Positions 1 through 11,100 of a stretch of DNA of 64,000 bases are shown piece after piece. Each line of letters begins with the position of its first letter. The first letter of the stretch is position 1. Position numbers and translations under genes: made by a program. The notes beneath the pieces were generated by a model. The model was not told where the DNA came from. It saw only the letters and a list, made by a program, of their open reading frames with translations, and ran no database searches. Location of the stretch: positions 58,118,561 through 58,182,560 of the forward strand of contig CM070569.1 in NCBI GenBank assembly GCA_036346355.1, given 5' to 3'. The DNA comes from Rhipidocladum racemiflorum. Lineage: Eukaryota > Streptophyta > Magnoliopsida > Poales > Poaceae.

Positions 1-242
1 AAAGCCGATTTCAGGATTGACGAGAGCACGCCAGGGTGAAAATGACTGCAGGGGCCTCATATTTATACCTCGGTGAAAAAGGTGAAAAGGCGGGAACGAT
101 TCTTTGCATTAAAAACGCACCGAGAGCATTGCGGCGCCATTAATGGGGAAGTTAATGAGGTGAATCCTAGCGACAAGCCGATCACGGAAAAGATGAAGGG
201 ATTTTGAAAGATAACAAGTTACCTTTCAAAAATGGGGGCATA

Positions 243-836
243 TGTTTGCACCAAAATTCGGCATGAATTAAAATCGGTCTAAAGATAGAAAAGTATTAAA
301 TGCGAAAGGAATCGATAACGGCTTGGAAAAGGAATCCGTTTCTAAAAGGAAAGGAAATTGGATAAGAGACCGACACTAAATACACCGTATCCATGTGCGA
401 CTCGGATCGGCGGGCGTGTTATAAAAGGGGGTAGACTCAAAGCAAAGGGGAGACAATCAATTCCAACAACACCTACTTTTACACTTTTCTTTTACATTGC
501 TTTAGCTTCATAGATCTCTCTCTGCAAGTCGACGGAATCAACATAGTTGCGCATCGCCGATTGTTGATTTTGGCCGATTTCACCCAGGTTTGATCTGCCG
601 CTTTTGTTATGCATCGCCTTCTCGGCCGATTTTACCTTGTATCCGGATCAATCAGAATCGGTTGATCTAGTTATCTCCTAATCGGTTCTTGCCGACTAGC
701 GAAAAGCCGATAGATCTTTGTTTATCGGCTTCGATCAAATTACAAATTCTACCTTGTCGATTTCAGGTCAAATCGACTGGCACGCTCTGCAAACCCGGTG
801 TTTGTCTTGTGTGTTCGAGGCCTAAAACCCCCTTCA
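243..836 (+). mobile_element. Probable LTR of a Ty3/gypsy-like retrotransposon
   Basis: A candidate TG...CA unit of about 594 bp. A purine-rich run (about 228-241) precedes it. A TATA-like ATAAAAGGGG near 421 would serve as the LTR promoter. Shortly after the end, at about 843, lies TGGCGCGAACAG, which resembles a tRNA primer-binding site. PPT-like sequence on the left and PBS-like sequence on the right of one LTR suggests a shared or recombined LTR, or a rearranged element. No gag or pol is visible. The partner LTR would lie outside the window, so the boundaries are unproven. Confidence 0.45.
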
Positions 837-867
837 CGTTTTTGGCGCGAACAGCCGTAAAAAAAGC

Positions 868-1135
868 TTGAGTCAAGCTCGGCTCGATCCGAACTCCAAA
901 CGAGCTGAACTCGAGCTCGCGAGCTTACTCGAGCTTGAATCGAGTTTCCGTGAATCGAGCTTACTCGAGTTTGTTACCGAGCTTACGCGAGTTTATCATG
1001 CTTACTGAGCTTACTCGAGTTGAGCTCGAGCTCGAGCCTAGATCAAGGCTCGGACCCCAACTCGAGCTCGGCTCGAGCTTTACCGGGCTCGAGCCTGGGA
1101 GCCCGAAGCCCGCTCGAGCTAGCCCGTTTACAGCC
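868..1135. repeat. GCTCGAG-rich self-complementary repeat, hAT-MITE-like
   Basis: This block is full of GAGCTCG/CTCGAGC motifs on both strands and is strongly self-complementary. The right edge reads GTTTACAGCCCT, whose complement begins AGGGCTGTAAAC, a common grass hAT-type end. The left edge (AGCCGTAAAAAAAGC) is only a rough mirror, and I found no target duplication. The open frames on both strands arise from the repeat and are not genes. Confidence 0.4.
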
Positions 1136-1149
1136 CTAGGTGGGATTAG

Positions 1150-2290
1150 TCCCATATTACTTATTTAAAGTGAGTTGTAGTAGTATATTAAGAGCAATAT
1201 TGTATAGATAATCTATTAATTGAGACTATTACAGGTAATATTTGTTTTTAGTCATTTTTATAGATAATATAAAGGTATGTGTATATATACTCCCCCAAGT
1301 ATTATAGACTGCGAGTACGGGACAAAATGGACGTTAATTCGCCTCCATGCAACTGCAGTCTACAATGGCATTGCATGCGCAAACGAGCCACATGAATGAA
1401 TATGTAATACTGCATAAGCAAGGCAGCCTACTTATACGTAGAATACGTAGGAGCAGGACCACGAATTGAAGAAATTAAATAAGCTTTGTTCCTAGTACCA
1501 TTGACCAAGAACCGCCCCCGTTTTGTCCTATCGATCCGTGCAAAGGCCGGCCGGTAAGCTAGCTACTAGTAGGAATTTACTGTATTAATTACGCAGCGCA
1601 TGCAGGAGCAAGAGGCCAAGGTCACGTGAGACCTCCTCCAACGTACACCAAAGCTGGAGCAGTACATGGTCAAACGTCCAAGGGCGTTTTGCATCCGACC
1701 CGCGGATAATCTCTACGTCACATTAATTGTTCTGCTTAATTGCCCTACGCAAGAAACGAAGCGTTGCTTTAATTAGCCAGCTTTTGCAAGAAACGAAGCG
1801 TTAAAGATAGATGTTTATCTTATGAAATAGTATTTTTTTTATTTTTTAATCTTTATTTTTCGGTATCAATTTTGTTTTTCGTAGCAACGCACGGACATAT
1901 AACTAGTACTAGTTAACACCCTAGCTAGCAAGCAGGTTAGCTAGCTAATCACTCTCTTTTAGGGAGAAAAGCATGCAGCAGGCACACCGCGAACGTATTG
2001 GCTGATGAATTAGGGTACGTACACGTAGCCGGTGCATCAATGATATACTATGGGCGACGGGCTTCAACAACGACAAAGATCTTGGAGTAGTATTCGTCCT
2101 TCAAAAGAGGAATGGATGCATGCATGCATGGTCCACAAACATTCAAGCTAAGCTAGCTAGAAATAAGGTAGTACTCTAGGAAGGTTATATGAGGAAAAAA
2201 ATGATAAAAAATCACCTCAAAATTATAGAATGATACGTATTTAAAAATAAAATTTTAAATGTAAAATGATATATGTATTCAGGAACAGTA
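1150..2290. other. Gene-poor intergenic DNA
   Basis: No supportable gene was seen. The stretch is AT-rich with scattered GC patches. It includes the dispersed repeat copy at 1738-1910, annotated separately. Confidence 0.6.
1738..1910 (+). repeat. Dispersed repeat copy A with Helitron-like CTAGT end
   Basis: About 173 bp nearly identical to 61735-61902 in the same orientation. Both contain two copies of AAGAAACGAAGCGTT, a T-rich tract, and end GCAACGCACGG...AACTAGT. An end in CTAGT fits a Helitron 3' terminus, which ends CTRR and inserts before T, but I see no convincing terminal hairpin. The 5' end is not identified. Confidence 0.5.
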
Positions 2291-2295
2291 AGATA

Positions 2296-2536
2296 CTCCC
2301 TCCGTTTCTTTTTATAAGGCGTATTTGGTTTCGTTAGGACAAGGTTTTGACCAACAATTACTCTATTAGCATATAATTTTTATGACACAAAATTGATATT
2401 AGCAGATTTGTATTCAAAAGTACTTATATATAATTATGATTTTGTATTGCATAAATGATATATTAATGAAGTAATCGTTGGTCAAAGTCTTGTCCTAACG
2501 AAACGAAATACGCCTTATAAAAAGAAACGGAGGGAG
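2296..2536. mobile_element. Stowaway-type MITE
   Basis: A 241-bp element with long terminal inverted repeats starting CTCCCTCCGTTTC. The left end (TTTCTTTTTATAAGGCG) mirrors the right end (CGCCTTATAAAAAGAAA). It is flanked by TA on both sides (2294-2295 and 2537-2538), the target duplication expected of Tc1/mariner-related Stowaway elements. No coding capacity. Confidence 0.9.
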
Positions 2537-2649
2537 TAGTAATTTGCTACTCCATTAATCTAGAGGCCGAATTTGCATTATGGCATTTCTACTTAACCTC
2601 TAGTACTGCTTGGATGGATGGGTGCATGCATGACTGATGACTGGTCTGT

Positions 2650-2758
<109 letters not shown>

Positions 2759-2769
2759 AAAAAACAGTT

Positions 2770-3720
2770 TAGGGACGGAAAAAGAAAGGACGGTGATCAG
2801 AAAATGCGGCCATAGACCTGGGTAGACTGTGACTGGGCTAGGGCCTAGGGCCAAGTAGCAGCTAGCAGTACCAGTATGAGGTTTTGTATATATACACTCA
2901 GCAGCTACGGCCTGCGGGTGATCGACGAGAATGTGAGCAGTAGTCTACGTAGTCTTCAAATCAAACGGGCCTCGGCGAGCCTACTCCCACAAAAGCTGCC
3001 CAAATCAATGCAAGTGTTTTTAGTGGGATTGCCTCTCCTACTCACCTAGCTTAGCTACTCTCCCTCCTAAAAAGTATATTAAGAGCCTCTTAAGAGTATG
3101 TATAGTAATATCATTTCAGTTGACTCTTAATTTATAAATATCAATTTTGATCTATGTGAAAGAGTGAGAAAAGAGGAGAAAGAAGAGAGCCATATTTAGT
3201 AGCCAGCTTTGCACGGGAGCATAAATAGATCATTTATATACAAGAGACAAGAGATAATTACACAGCATCTAAAAACAATTATTGTACACACTATTTTTTA
3301 GTTTACTGTTATACTATTATACATATTCTGCTCAAGTTAAATCTCTTTCTCTCTCCCGCTGTCACGCCATGCGTGCATGGTTAACCGCATGCAAAGCGTA
3401 GTAATTGTGGAGTATTAATTAATACTATATACACAAGCTAGGTCATCTTTACAGTGTTTACGAGGAGGCACGGGCGCTCCGTTGATTTCTCCTAGGCCAG
3501 TGCATGCTGCTTGCTAGGGTTTGAAAGAGCCACGCCATGCATGCACCCTTTATTATTATTTATTATCTTTTTACCTGCATGCAGTCCGGCCTCCGCTAGC
3601 TAAGCTTTACTCCTAAACCATGTTTCCTTAGTATTTTTTTTTTTTGCGAGATCTAATTAATGTTTTTTTTTTTTACTCACCGTCGTTCGGTAAAAGCACT
3701 CCTAGTCCTAGACTCGGTTT
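2770..3720. other. Gene-poor region with a possible Tourist-like MITE
   Basis: No gene is supported. From about 3094 (GAGTATGTATAGTA) to 3333 the ends are roughly inverted: the complement of the right end reads GAGCAGAATATGTATAATA. A Tourist-like element is possible. The left flank is TAA but the right is not, so I do not call it firmly. Confidence 0.4.
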
Positions 3721-3726
3721 GAAGTC

Positions 3727-3760
3727 TACTAGGAAGATTCGCGCGCTACGCCGCGCCGTG
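3727..3760 (-). mobile_element. Candidate Helitron 3' terminus (reverse orientation)
   Basis: Read on the minus strand, the sequence contains a GC-rich hairpin, GCGCG and CGCGC arms around a short loop at about 3742-3757. About 10 bases later it ends in CTAG followed by T. This is the layout of a Helitron 3' end: hairpin, short spacer, CTRR, inserted before T. The matching 5' TC end was not found, so the extent is unknown. It may own the tandem array to its right. Confidence 0.4.
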
Positions 3761-3839
3761 CGAAATTTGATAAAAAAATAATGAAAAGCGGGAAAAAACG
3801 GAAAAACGACGGGCGAAAAACGAATTTACATTTTTTTTT

Positions 3840-4830
3840 TAGGAAACGGCCAACGAAAACATTTTTTTCATGTTCCGGAGAAAACACGGTTCACGGAAAT
3901 AATTTTTTCAGGCAAAACGAAGAAAGAAAACGGCTTTCCATATTTTTTGTGGGGAAATAGCCACCGAAAACAGCTTCCCCATGCTCCGGAGGAAAAACGG
4001 ATCACGAAAACATTTTTTCGGAGCAAAACGGAGAAAGGGAACGGTTTTCCATATTTTTGTTTTGAAAAAACGGCCAACGAAAACATTTTTCTCATGCTCC
4101 GGAGAAAAATCGGATGACGAAAAATATTTTTTTCGGGCAAAACGGATAAAGGAAACAGTCTCCCAATTTTTTTTTGAGGGAAATAGCTATCGAAAACATT
4201 TCCCCCATGCCCTAGAGGGAAAACCGATCACGAAAACATTTTTTTCGGCAAAAACGGAGAAAAGAAACGGTTCTACATTTTTTTTTTGAAAAAACGGCTA
4301 ACGAAAATATTTTTCGCATGCTCTGGAGAAAAAACGGACCACGAAAATATTTTTTTGGGACAAAACGGAAAAACCGATCACGAAAAAAAACGGCCAACGA
4401 AAACATTTTTCTCATGCTCCGGAGAAAAATCGGATGACGAAAAATATTTTTTTCGGGCAAAACGGATAAAGGAAACAGTCTCCCATTTTTTTTTTGAGGG
4501 AAATAGCTATCGAAAACATTTCCCCCATGCCCTAGAGGGAAAACCGATCACGAAAACATTTTTTTCGGCAAAAACGGAGAAAAGAAACGGTTCTACATTT
4601 TTTTGAAAAAGCGGCTAACGAAAATATTTTTCGCATGCTCGAGAAAAAGCGGACCACGAAAATATTTTTTGGGACAAAGCGGAAAAACCGATCACGAAAA
4701 CATTTTTTCTAAGAAAACGGAGAAAAGAAACGGTTCTCGCATTTTTTTTTGTGAAAAAACGGCCACCGAAAATATTTTTCGCATGCTCGAGAAAAACGGA
4801 CCCCAAAAACTTTTTTTTGGGATAAAACGG
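3840..4830. repeat. Tandem array of ~110-bp units with a 320-bp higher-order repeat
   Basis: Units share CGAAAACATTTTT..CATGC..GGAG and start near 3855, 3964, 4078, 4190, 4301, 4398, 4509, 4618 and 4766. The three units from 4078 recur almost exactly from 4398, a shift of 320 bp, so a triplet was duplicated as a block. Open frames of 60-106 codons on both strands, rich in Lys/Phe, follow the repeat and show no domain. Confidence 0.85.
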
Positions 4831-4990
4831 AGAAAGGACCCGAACGTAAAACGCGAGGACCTATTTGTTATAATTTTGGACCTGTTCGCTATTTTGAATA
4901 ATTGGGAAAGGGCTCGTTCGTGATTCACGCTTAACGGGAGGGCCTCCATGCAAAACGGCAAACTAGGGACCTAAACGCGAAACGAAAAAA
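4830..4990 (+). repeat. Repeat with inverted partner at 63740-63905
   Basis: The stretch from GAGGACCTATTTGTTAT through GGCTCGTTCG and AACGGGAG to GGGACCTAAACGC matches the reverse complement of 63740-63905, with scattered differences. It is a dispersed repeat family of unknown class. The rest, to about 5390, holds no gene that I can support. Confidence 0.6.
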
Positions 4991-5393
4991 TTATTTCCCT
5001 CTCACATAAAATCACATAAGGACCTAAACGTAATTTGGAAGAAACCGGGGGGGCTTTGCGCAAAAAATGCAGGGACACGTGGGGGGCCCGGTTGGCCCCC
5101 AACTTCTTCCCCTATAAGGGGGTTAATATATGTATACGTACAGTCATGAGTGCAGTGATGCACTCATTTTTTTTCAGGAATAATTTGTTCGTCGAAGCAT
5201 GACTAAAAATGATACTCAAATGAGTGCAAATATTTAACTCTAATTCATCTTTTTTTTACTACTCCCATGTTTCTGAATACATATTATTCTAGATTTCAAT
5301 TTTTGTTTCGAAATACATACAATGCATTCTATAATTTTGAGGTGAATTCTAACCATTTCTTCCTCGTATAACCCACCCCTTTAGCTATTTTTA

Positions 5394-5651
5394 GTACTCC
5401 TTACGTCCAAATTGTAAGGGGTATTTTTAAAATAATATTGTCTTCAAATATATGACGCACTCAATGTTCCAATGCGAAATTAGAATGGTGTTCTCTTTAT
5501 TGCCCTAATAAATATAAAGCTTTACTTGATATTCTTTACATGAATGCATTGTATATAATGCTTAAATATAACGATTAGGGGTAATCTAGTTATTTTTAAT
5601 ATCTGACTGGTCTATATACTAAGAGAAAATACGTCTTATAAATTTCAACGG
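5394..5651. mobile_element. Degenerate Stowaway-like MITE
   Basis: The left end TACTCCTTACGTCC and right end AACGGAGGAAATA are a weathered version of the CTCCCTCCGTCC inverted ends. Length is about 258 bp, and nothing is coded. Boundaries are approximate. Confidence 0.5.
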
Positions 5652-6532
5652 AGGAAATACCATTTACTACTATAGACTAGAGTACTTACTCCATTCTCAT
5701 CTATGTAAGAGTAAGACACACAATCTAAAAGCAAGTACAATAACAAAACCCACCACTTAGCCATTATCATATATATCATCTAGAGTAAGCAATAAAGTTA
5801 GCTTATACAATAACTATTTGTAAAAGTTATCTCTAGAGAAACACTAAAGTATTTAATTTAGGCATTCAACACTAACTTCATCTTTGTGGCTATGGGCAAA
5901 ATACTAACTTTAACACTAAGGGCATCTCCAATGGTGTAGTCAACTACTAGCTATAAAAAGTGTACATGTCATCTATAGATAGCTAATAGACAACCTCTCC
6001 AATGGACTAGCTATAGCATTGTCTACAAAATTAAATATGGGCCCATATATAAGAGGTGATAAATGCTTTGGAATCAGCTATAGCCTGGCTATAAGTTAGT
6101 AGTAAGGGCATGTACAATAAGGCCATATCAGCTTGCTATTAGCCTGTACACATCAGCAGTATCCTACGTGGAAGAGAGAGATAATAAGAGAGAGAAGAGA
6201 ACCGGTGCTCCATTTGATGCCCGCTTCGCACGCGAACATAGGCTCTGTCGCCAGCCAAAAGCCGATGTTGGAGCCAGCCAAATGCATTTTGTTGACGCTT
6301 GCAATCCCGTGCGCTCGATGCAAATTTCCACCGCACCACACCAAGCGCGCGAAAGATTTCACCATGGCGCGCCAAATCCTCCCCAGCACACCAGGCGAGC
6401 GAAAGATTTCGCCATGGCGCGCCAAATCCTCTCTCTCAGCCTAAATTTCTTCCTCAGCATTGATCCCCTCCCCCCTTATCATTTCCTCTCCGATCCAAGG
6501 CACCCCACGTCTGCATCTCACAGTGGGAGTCG

Positions 6533-8189
6533 ATGGTTGGCCGATCGAAACGGGAGGTTGCGCCGGCACCGCAGTTGATGCCGGGGTCCTCCGCCGCCGG
6601 TGGTAGGTGGGGAGCACCGGCGATGCAAGTTGGTTCCTGGGGCATGTCGACGCCACAAGGGTCCTCTGAATCCAGCTTCTGCTGGGGAGTGTCACCATCC
6701 TTGCCCTTCGGCTTCCCCTTCAACACTAGCTCGGGCACGCGACTAGCCACAAGCCCCCCTGTAGTCCCTGCCAGATCTTCTCCTCCTTCCAAGCCAGATT
6801 CCATCCCAGATGTGGAAGAATGGTATGTGATTTAATCAATGATAGATTTCATGATCTCCTCTAGTAACTAGAACGTGTTGGTCTCTTTTGAAAAAATATG
6901 CAGATAACATAATATTCTTATATTTTTCCTAATTTTCAGTTATATGGATTCCCATCCATGCGGTGATTTCTTCCAGAGTCCATCTAATTTCCCTATTAAC
7001 CAACAAAATCCTCAACAACCTTTCATGGCACCAAATTATCCATTTAATGGTGCTTCTCCTCAGCATACATCATTTCTGGCACCACGACCACCATTTGCGA
7101 GAGGGAGTCCGTTGCCATCAATTTCCAAATCTAGCACTCCACATTCATCATCAAGTCTGAGAGTTGAAACCCCTATTACCGTTGATAGTGGCGGCGAAGT
7201 AGCACCTACTGGGAAGCGAACTAAATGGACCGAAGAGGAGGACTTAAGGCTGGTAAGTATATTTGGTAGTAGGCAGTGAATTGTGTCTCTATTTCGTGCT
7301 TAATTATCATCACTACAATATACAACTAATCTTTTATTGCTTACATTATAGGTGAGTGCTTGGTTAAACAACTCGAATGACCCAATCAATGGAAATTGCA
7401 AAAAAAAATGAACGATATTGGGGAGAAGTCACTGCCGACTATAATAGCATTACACCAAAAATTCAGACAAGACAGCAAAAGCAAATCAAGGACCGTTTTC
7501 ATAAAATTAAGAAAAAGGTTGGATGGTTTTGTGCTGCTTGGAAGGAAGCTAATGCAATCTATGCTAGTGGACAATCTGATGAACAATTAATGGAGAAAGC
7601 CCATAAAATATATGAGGAAGGCTACAAGGATGGTCAGTTTTTATTCATGTATTGTTGGAGGATTCTCCGCCACCAACCAAAGTGGCATGCATATTTGGAG
7701 AGCAATGAGGATTCAAAGAAAAGGAAGTTGGATGATGGGGTGGGGGAGAACACGCCCACTGCTGTTAATACCGAAGATATACAACGTCCAATTGGGACTA
7801 AAGCTGCTAAGGCGCAACGTAGTGGCAAAGTTAAAGGGAAAGCCAAGGCTTGTCCTTCAGATATGGATGATGAACTCCATAAATTCATAGAAGTGCAAGC
7901 CGCAGCTAACAAAGTTCGCAGTGAGATGCTAGAAACTCAGAAGCGTGTTTCTAGTGAGAAGCTTGAATCAGCTCAGTTATATCACCTTGCAGCAAAGGAG
8001 AAAAAGGAATCGGTTATGCTAGAAGCATACAGAGATCTCATTAAGCAAGACACCAGAGGGATGGCTGACGACGTGAGATCTGAGCACGTGGTGGCATTGA
8101 AGTGTATGAGGGAGAAGTTGTTTGGGAAATTGACTCAGGTATTATTTTTAATTTATCTCCTACAATTTAGTAGTAGTGTGAAAGTTTAA
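6533..8189 (+). pseudogene. Harbinger ORF1, Myb/SANT-like DNA-binding protein, frameshifted
   Basis: ORF1 of PIF/Harbinger elements binds DNA and helps bring the transposase to the element ends. The gene reads in three exons: 6533-6822, 6940-7252 and 7352 to about 8189, joined by clear GT/AG sites that keep frame. Exon 1 and most of exon 2 are low-complexity (Ser, Pro, Gln). The end of exon 2 plus exon 3 carries a trihelix/Myb-SANT-like domain (KRTKWTEEEDLRL, SAWLNNSND, then the Trp-rich VGWFCAAWKEA). A Lys/Glu-rich C-terminus follows, resembling the NAM-associated C-terminal domain. The break is a run of nine A at 7400-7408: eight A would continue into NERYWGEV, but nine give an early stop. 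Downstream the frame is open to 8189. A GT at 8139 could be one more donor, so the last codons are uncertain. Start chosen as the first ATG in frame with a good-sized exon. Confidence 0.8.
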
Positions 8190-8541
8190 TCTTGTTGCTG
8201 TTAGTTTACTTATTTGGTCTTGCCGGATAGGAAATAGTAACAAACTCAGTATGGTTTTGATACGATTTTCTTTGTTTTGGTAGGTGTGATAGCTTTCCAT
8301 GATTATCTGTAATCTATAGCCTTTATAATAGAAAGAAAAAAACAGAAAAAGCTGCACATGTTGTTGGTAGCACAAAAAACTCTGTCTATTTTTGTTCTGT
8401 TCCAGTTATTCTGAAGGTCTTTACTCTTTCGAGTTCCTGTTCTGATTCCTGAGAAGACTTGGCTTCCCACGTGAAGTTTAGAACCTGAAGAGTGCTAACA
8501 TAGTGTTCTAATCCAAATTGTTCTCTGCTGTCATAACTACA

Positions 8542-8690
8542 ATGCAGTCAACATGTAGTCCAAATAAAAATGCAGTCTTATTCAAGCAGTCCCAAGAACA
8601 TGCAGTCCAAATAAAAATGCAGTCTTAGTAATAATTCATTCAAGCAGTCCCAAGAACATGCAGTCCAAATAAAAATGCAACCATATTAAT
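8542..8690 (+). repeat. Short tandem repeat upstream of the transposase gene
   Basis: About three imperfect copies of a unit containing CATGCAGTCCAAATAAAAAT and CAAGCAGTCCCAAGAA. It lies between ORF1 and ORF2 of the Harbinger element, in the likely transposase promoter region. No function is shown. Confidence 0.7.
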
Positions 8691-8798
8691 TCATGTGCTT
8701 CTATATAAATAGTTGAAGCAGTATGCATTCCTGTGCTACTATCATAGTCCAATACGTATGCTAGCCAGACCAATTTTTTTTCAACACTTCTCCCAGCT

Positions 8799-10139
8799 AT
8801 GTCAGATCAAATAGATTTCTCTTCCTCCTCGGATGATTCCGAAGACCTAGACCCAACCCATGTTATAGAAGAGTATATTGCCGAGCAGAATGCTTTAGAC
8901 TCTATTGCTTGGCGGCTTGCAGCAAAGCTCAAGGGAAAATCCAAAGCTGGGCCATCTCAGCACCAGAGTTGTACAAGGACGACCATTCGGAGGGATCACG
9001 AAGGTGCTCATCATCGTCTCGTGGCCGACTACTTCGCCGACGACCCGCTCTACCCTGAGAAAATGTTTCGTACTAGATTTCGGATGGGAAGATCTCTCTT
9101 TGTACGTATTGTCATGGCCCTTGGCGAGTGGTCTCCCTATTTCACTCAAAGGGTAGATTGTAGTAATCGCCCAGGCCTCTCACCACTGCAGAAGTGCACA
9201 GCTGCGATGCGTATGTTAGCATATGGCACCTCTGCGGATGCCCTAGACGAGTACTTGAAGATCGGCAAAAGCACATCATTGGAGTGCTTGGACAAGTTCG
9301 CGCAAGGAGTGATTGAAGTATTCCATGGGGAGTACCTGCGACGCCCCACGTGTGAGGATATGGAGCATCTACTCCAAGTTGGTGAGTCTCGTGGCTTCCC
9401 TGGCATGCTAGGAAGTATCGATTGCATGCATTGGCGGTGGGGAAAATGTCCTACTGCATGGAAGGGGCAATTCACCCGTGGTGACTATGGAGTTCCAACA
9501 ATGATCCTAGAAGCAGTGGCTTCACATGATCTTCGAATTTGGCATGCATTTTTCGGTGTCGCTGGGTCTAACAACGACATCAATGTGTTGAATCAGTCCT
9601 CATTGTTCATCGAGGCATTGAAAGGGGAAGCTCCTCAAGTTCATTTTTCTGTCAATGGGAGTCAATACAACACAGGCTACTACCTTGCTGACGGGATATA
9701 CCCAGAATGGGCTACCTTCATGAAGACAATACCACTTCCTCAAACAGAGAAGCACAAGCTGTTTGCACAGCATCAAGAAGGGGCAAGGAAGGATGTGGAG
9801 CGTGCTTTTGGGGTATTGCAGTCTCGTTTCAATATCGTGCGCCGTCCAGCACGATCGTGGAAACGACAAAGTGTTGGGAGAATTATGAAAGCCTGTGTCA
9901 TTCTCCATAATATGATAGTGGAAGATGAGAGAGAGATGGTTGTCATTCCTATTGATTTGAATGAGTACGGAGGGACATACATTGTTCTGCCTCCTGAAGT
10001 AAGCAATGCCGGTGGCATTAGCTTCGCCAACGTGCTACGTAAAAAAGCCGATATCCAACGTCGACCAACACATAATCAATTAAAAAAAGACTTAGTCGAG
10101 CATATTTGGCTGCGATTTGGCAATAAGGAGCATGCTTAG
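8799..10139 (+). CDS. PIF/Harbinger transposase (DDE superfamily), intact 446 aa
   Basis: Single-exon gene encoding the nuclease that cuts and pastes the element, acting in the nucleus with ORF1 protein at the terminal repeats. The N-terminal 60 residues are acidic and Ser-rich. Residues 70-190 form the usual helical region (HHRLVADYFADDPLYPEKMF, FRMGRSLF). The catalytic core follows: first Asp in GSIDCMHW (D208), second Asp in YLADGIYPEW (D298), Glu in ARKDVERAFG (E334), then FNIVRRPA and KACVILHNMIVEDE. This order and spacing match the DDE_Tnp_4 plant Harbinger/PIF family, and the length is normal. The ATG at 8799 is the first in frame and follows a T-rich stretch. There are no internal stops or frameshifts, so the protein could be functional. 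It sits 3' of the broken ORF1 inside the TAA-flanked element. Confidence 0.93.
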   Translation: MSDQIDFSSSSDDSEDLDPTHVIEEYIAEQNALDSIAWRLAAKLKGKSKAGPSQHQSCTRTTIRRDHEGAHHRLVADYFADDPLYPEKMFRTRFRMGRSLFVRIVMALGEWSPYFTQRVDCSNRPGLSPLQKCTAAMRMLAYGTSADALDEYLKIGKSTSLECLDKFAQGVIEVFHGEYLRRPTCEDMEHLLQVGESRGFPGMLGSIDCMHWRWGKCPTAWKGQFTRGDYGVPTMILEAVASHDLRIWHAFFGVAGSNNDINVLNQSSLFIEALKGEAPQVHFSVNGSQYNTGYYLADGIYPEWATFMKTIPLPQTEKHKLFAQHQEGARKDVERAFGVLQSRFNIVRRPARSWKRQSVGRIMKACVILHNMIVEDEREMVVIPIDLNEYGGTYIVLPPEVSNAGGISFANVLRKKADIQRRPTHNQLKKDLVEHIWLRFGNKEHA

Positions 10140-11100
10140 CCATGGTAGAAATTTCAAGCATTTTGTGAATGTTTTCTGTTTTATTTTTTTTATCATATTC
10201 ATTTACTAATTTGTGATATTTTTATATTTGTTCCAGGGAAATGCTACAGAGGCCACAAATTAATTACCAGCTGGTTAGGATAGTGCTTCATCAAGAATTG
10301 TTACTTGCGACTTTTGTCGTCTATATAAACTTATGGTTATCTTGTTAAGAGCTAGATATTGCAAGCCTTGTTAAGTTCTACTTTTGCTTAAGGATACATG
10401 CCTGATGAGATGACTACCAAATTATTGTAATATTCTATTATTATCAGTTGTTGCTTCGTCAGTTTTGTTGCACATGTTGGCTGGGCTTGTTGAAGTATCG
10501 AGTTGGTTGGGTTTGTTTAATTTTTGGAGCAACACAGTTAGCCACAAAGATGATGTTAGTGTTGATAAAAGCATTTTAGATGTGAATGCTTCAATTAAAT
10601 GCTTTGTGTTTCTTTAGAGACAATCTTTAGAGACAATTATTGTATAAACTGGCTTTTAACTTACTCTAGATGACATGGATGGGAGATAGAGCCTGCAGTG
10701 GGCTTTACTATTGTACTTGCCCTAAGCCAATATCTCTCTCTTCCTTTTCTCCCATCCACCTAAGCAAAATGCTGAGTTGGCACCCTTATAGCTAGCTGAA
10801 GTGGCATCATTGGAGATGCCCTAAGAGTCGATCTTGTCGGATCCAACACCGGCTTTTAGCCGGTGATAGCACCTATTTTCCCGTGCGATACTTGCTACTA
10901 AATAAAAGCCGATTCTCTTCTCTCACTTATTTTTTCTTACTCTTCCACATTGAATAAAGCTGGTATGTACATGTTAATGTAAGCTGAAGTTATCTTATTA
11001 CACTTGCTCTAAAGAATAAGGAGTGATATAATAAAAAGAGATAATACAATTTTTTTACATACACATTGGTCAAAAAGCAATAACCTAAATTGATCACTTC

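Larger units (their letters stand above)
6106..10722 (+). mobile_element. PIF/Harbinger-type DNA transposon, 4.6 kb
   Basis: Terminal inverted repeats are GGGCATGTACAATA at the left and GGGCAAGTACAATAG read in complement at the right. A TAA duplication lies at 6103-6105 and 10723-10725. The element encodes both proteins this superfamily needs: a Myb/SANT-like ORF1 and a DDE transposase, in the same orientation. Short direct repeats of a CATGGCGCGCCAAATCCTC motif lie at 6362-6430, before ORF1. ORF2 is open from end to end, but ORF1 has a frameshift. The copy is therefore young but probably not fully autonomous, unless the extra A is a sequencing error. Confidence 0.9.
5920..10821. mobile_element. 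Middle Tourist-like MITE, split by the Harbinger insertion
   Basis: Left end GGGCATCTCCAATGGTG; complement of the right end GGGCATCTCCAATGATG. The flanking target duplication is TAA (5917-5919 and 10822-10824), as expected for PIF/Harbinger-related MITEs. Without the inner element it would be about 280 bp: 5920-6105 joined to 10726-10821, non-coding. It forms the target site of the element at 6106-10722. Confidence 0.85.
5729..11009. mobile_element. Outermost Tourist-like element of a triple nest
   Basis: Left end AAGCAAGTACAATAAC is preceded by TAA (5726-5728). The right end, read in complement, is GAGCAAGTGTAATAAG, followed by TAA (11010-11012). Removing the elements nested inside leaves about 376 bp, a normal Tourist MITE size. 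The ends differ at the first base and a few others, so this layer is less certain than the inner two. Confidence 0.6.

Noticed and set aside
3868..4961. Lys/Phe-rich open frames up to 106 codons
   Set aside because: They follow the tandem array on both strands and change with the unit. No domain or splice context.
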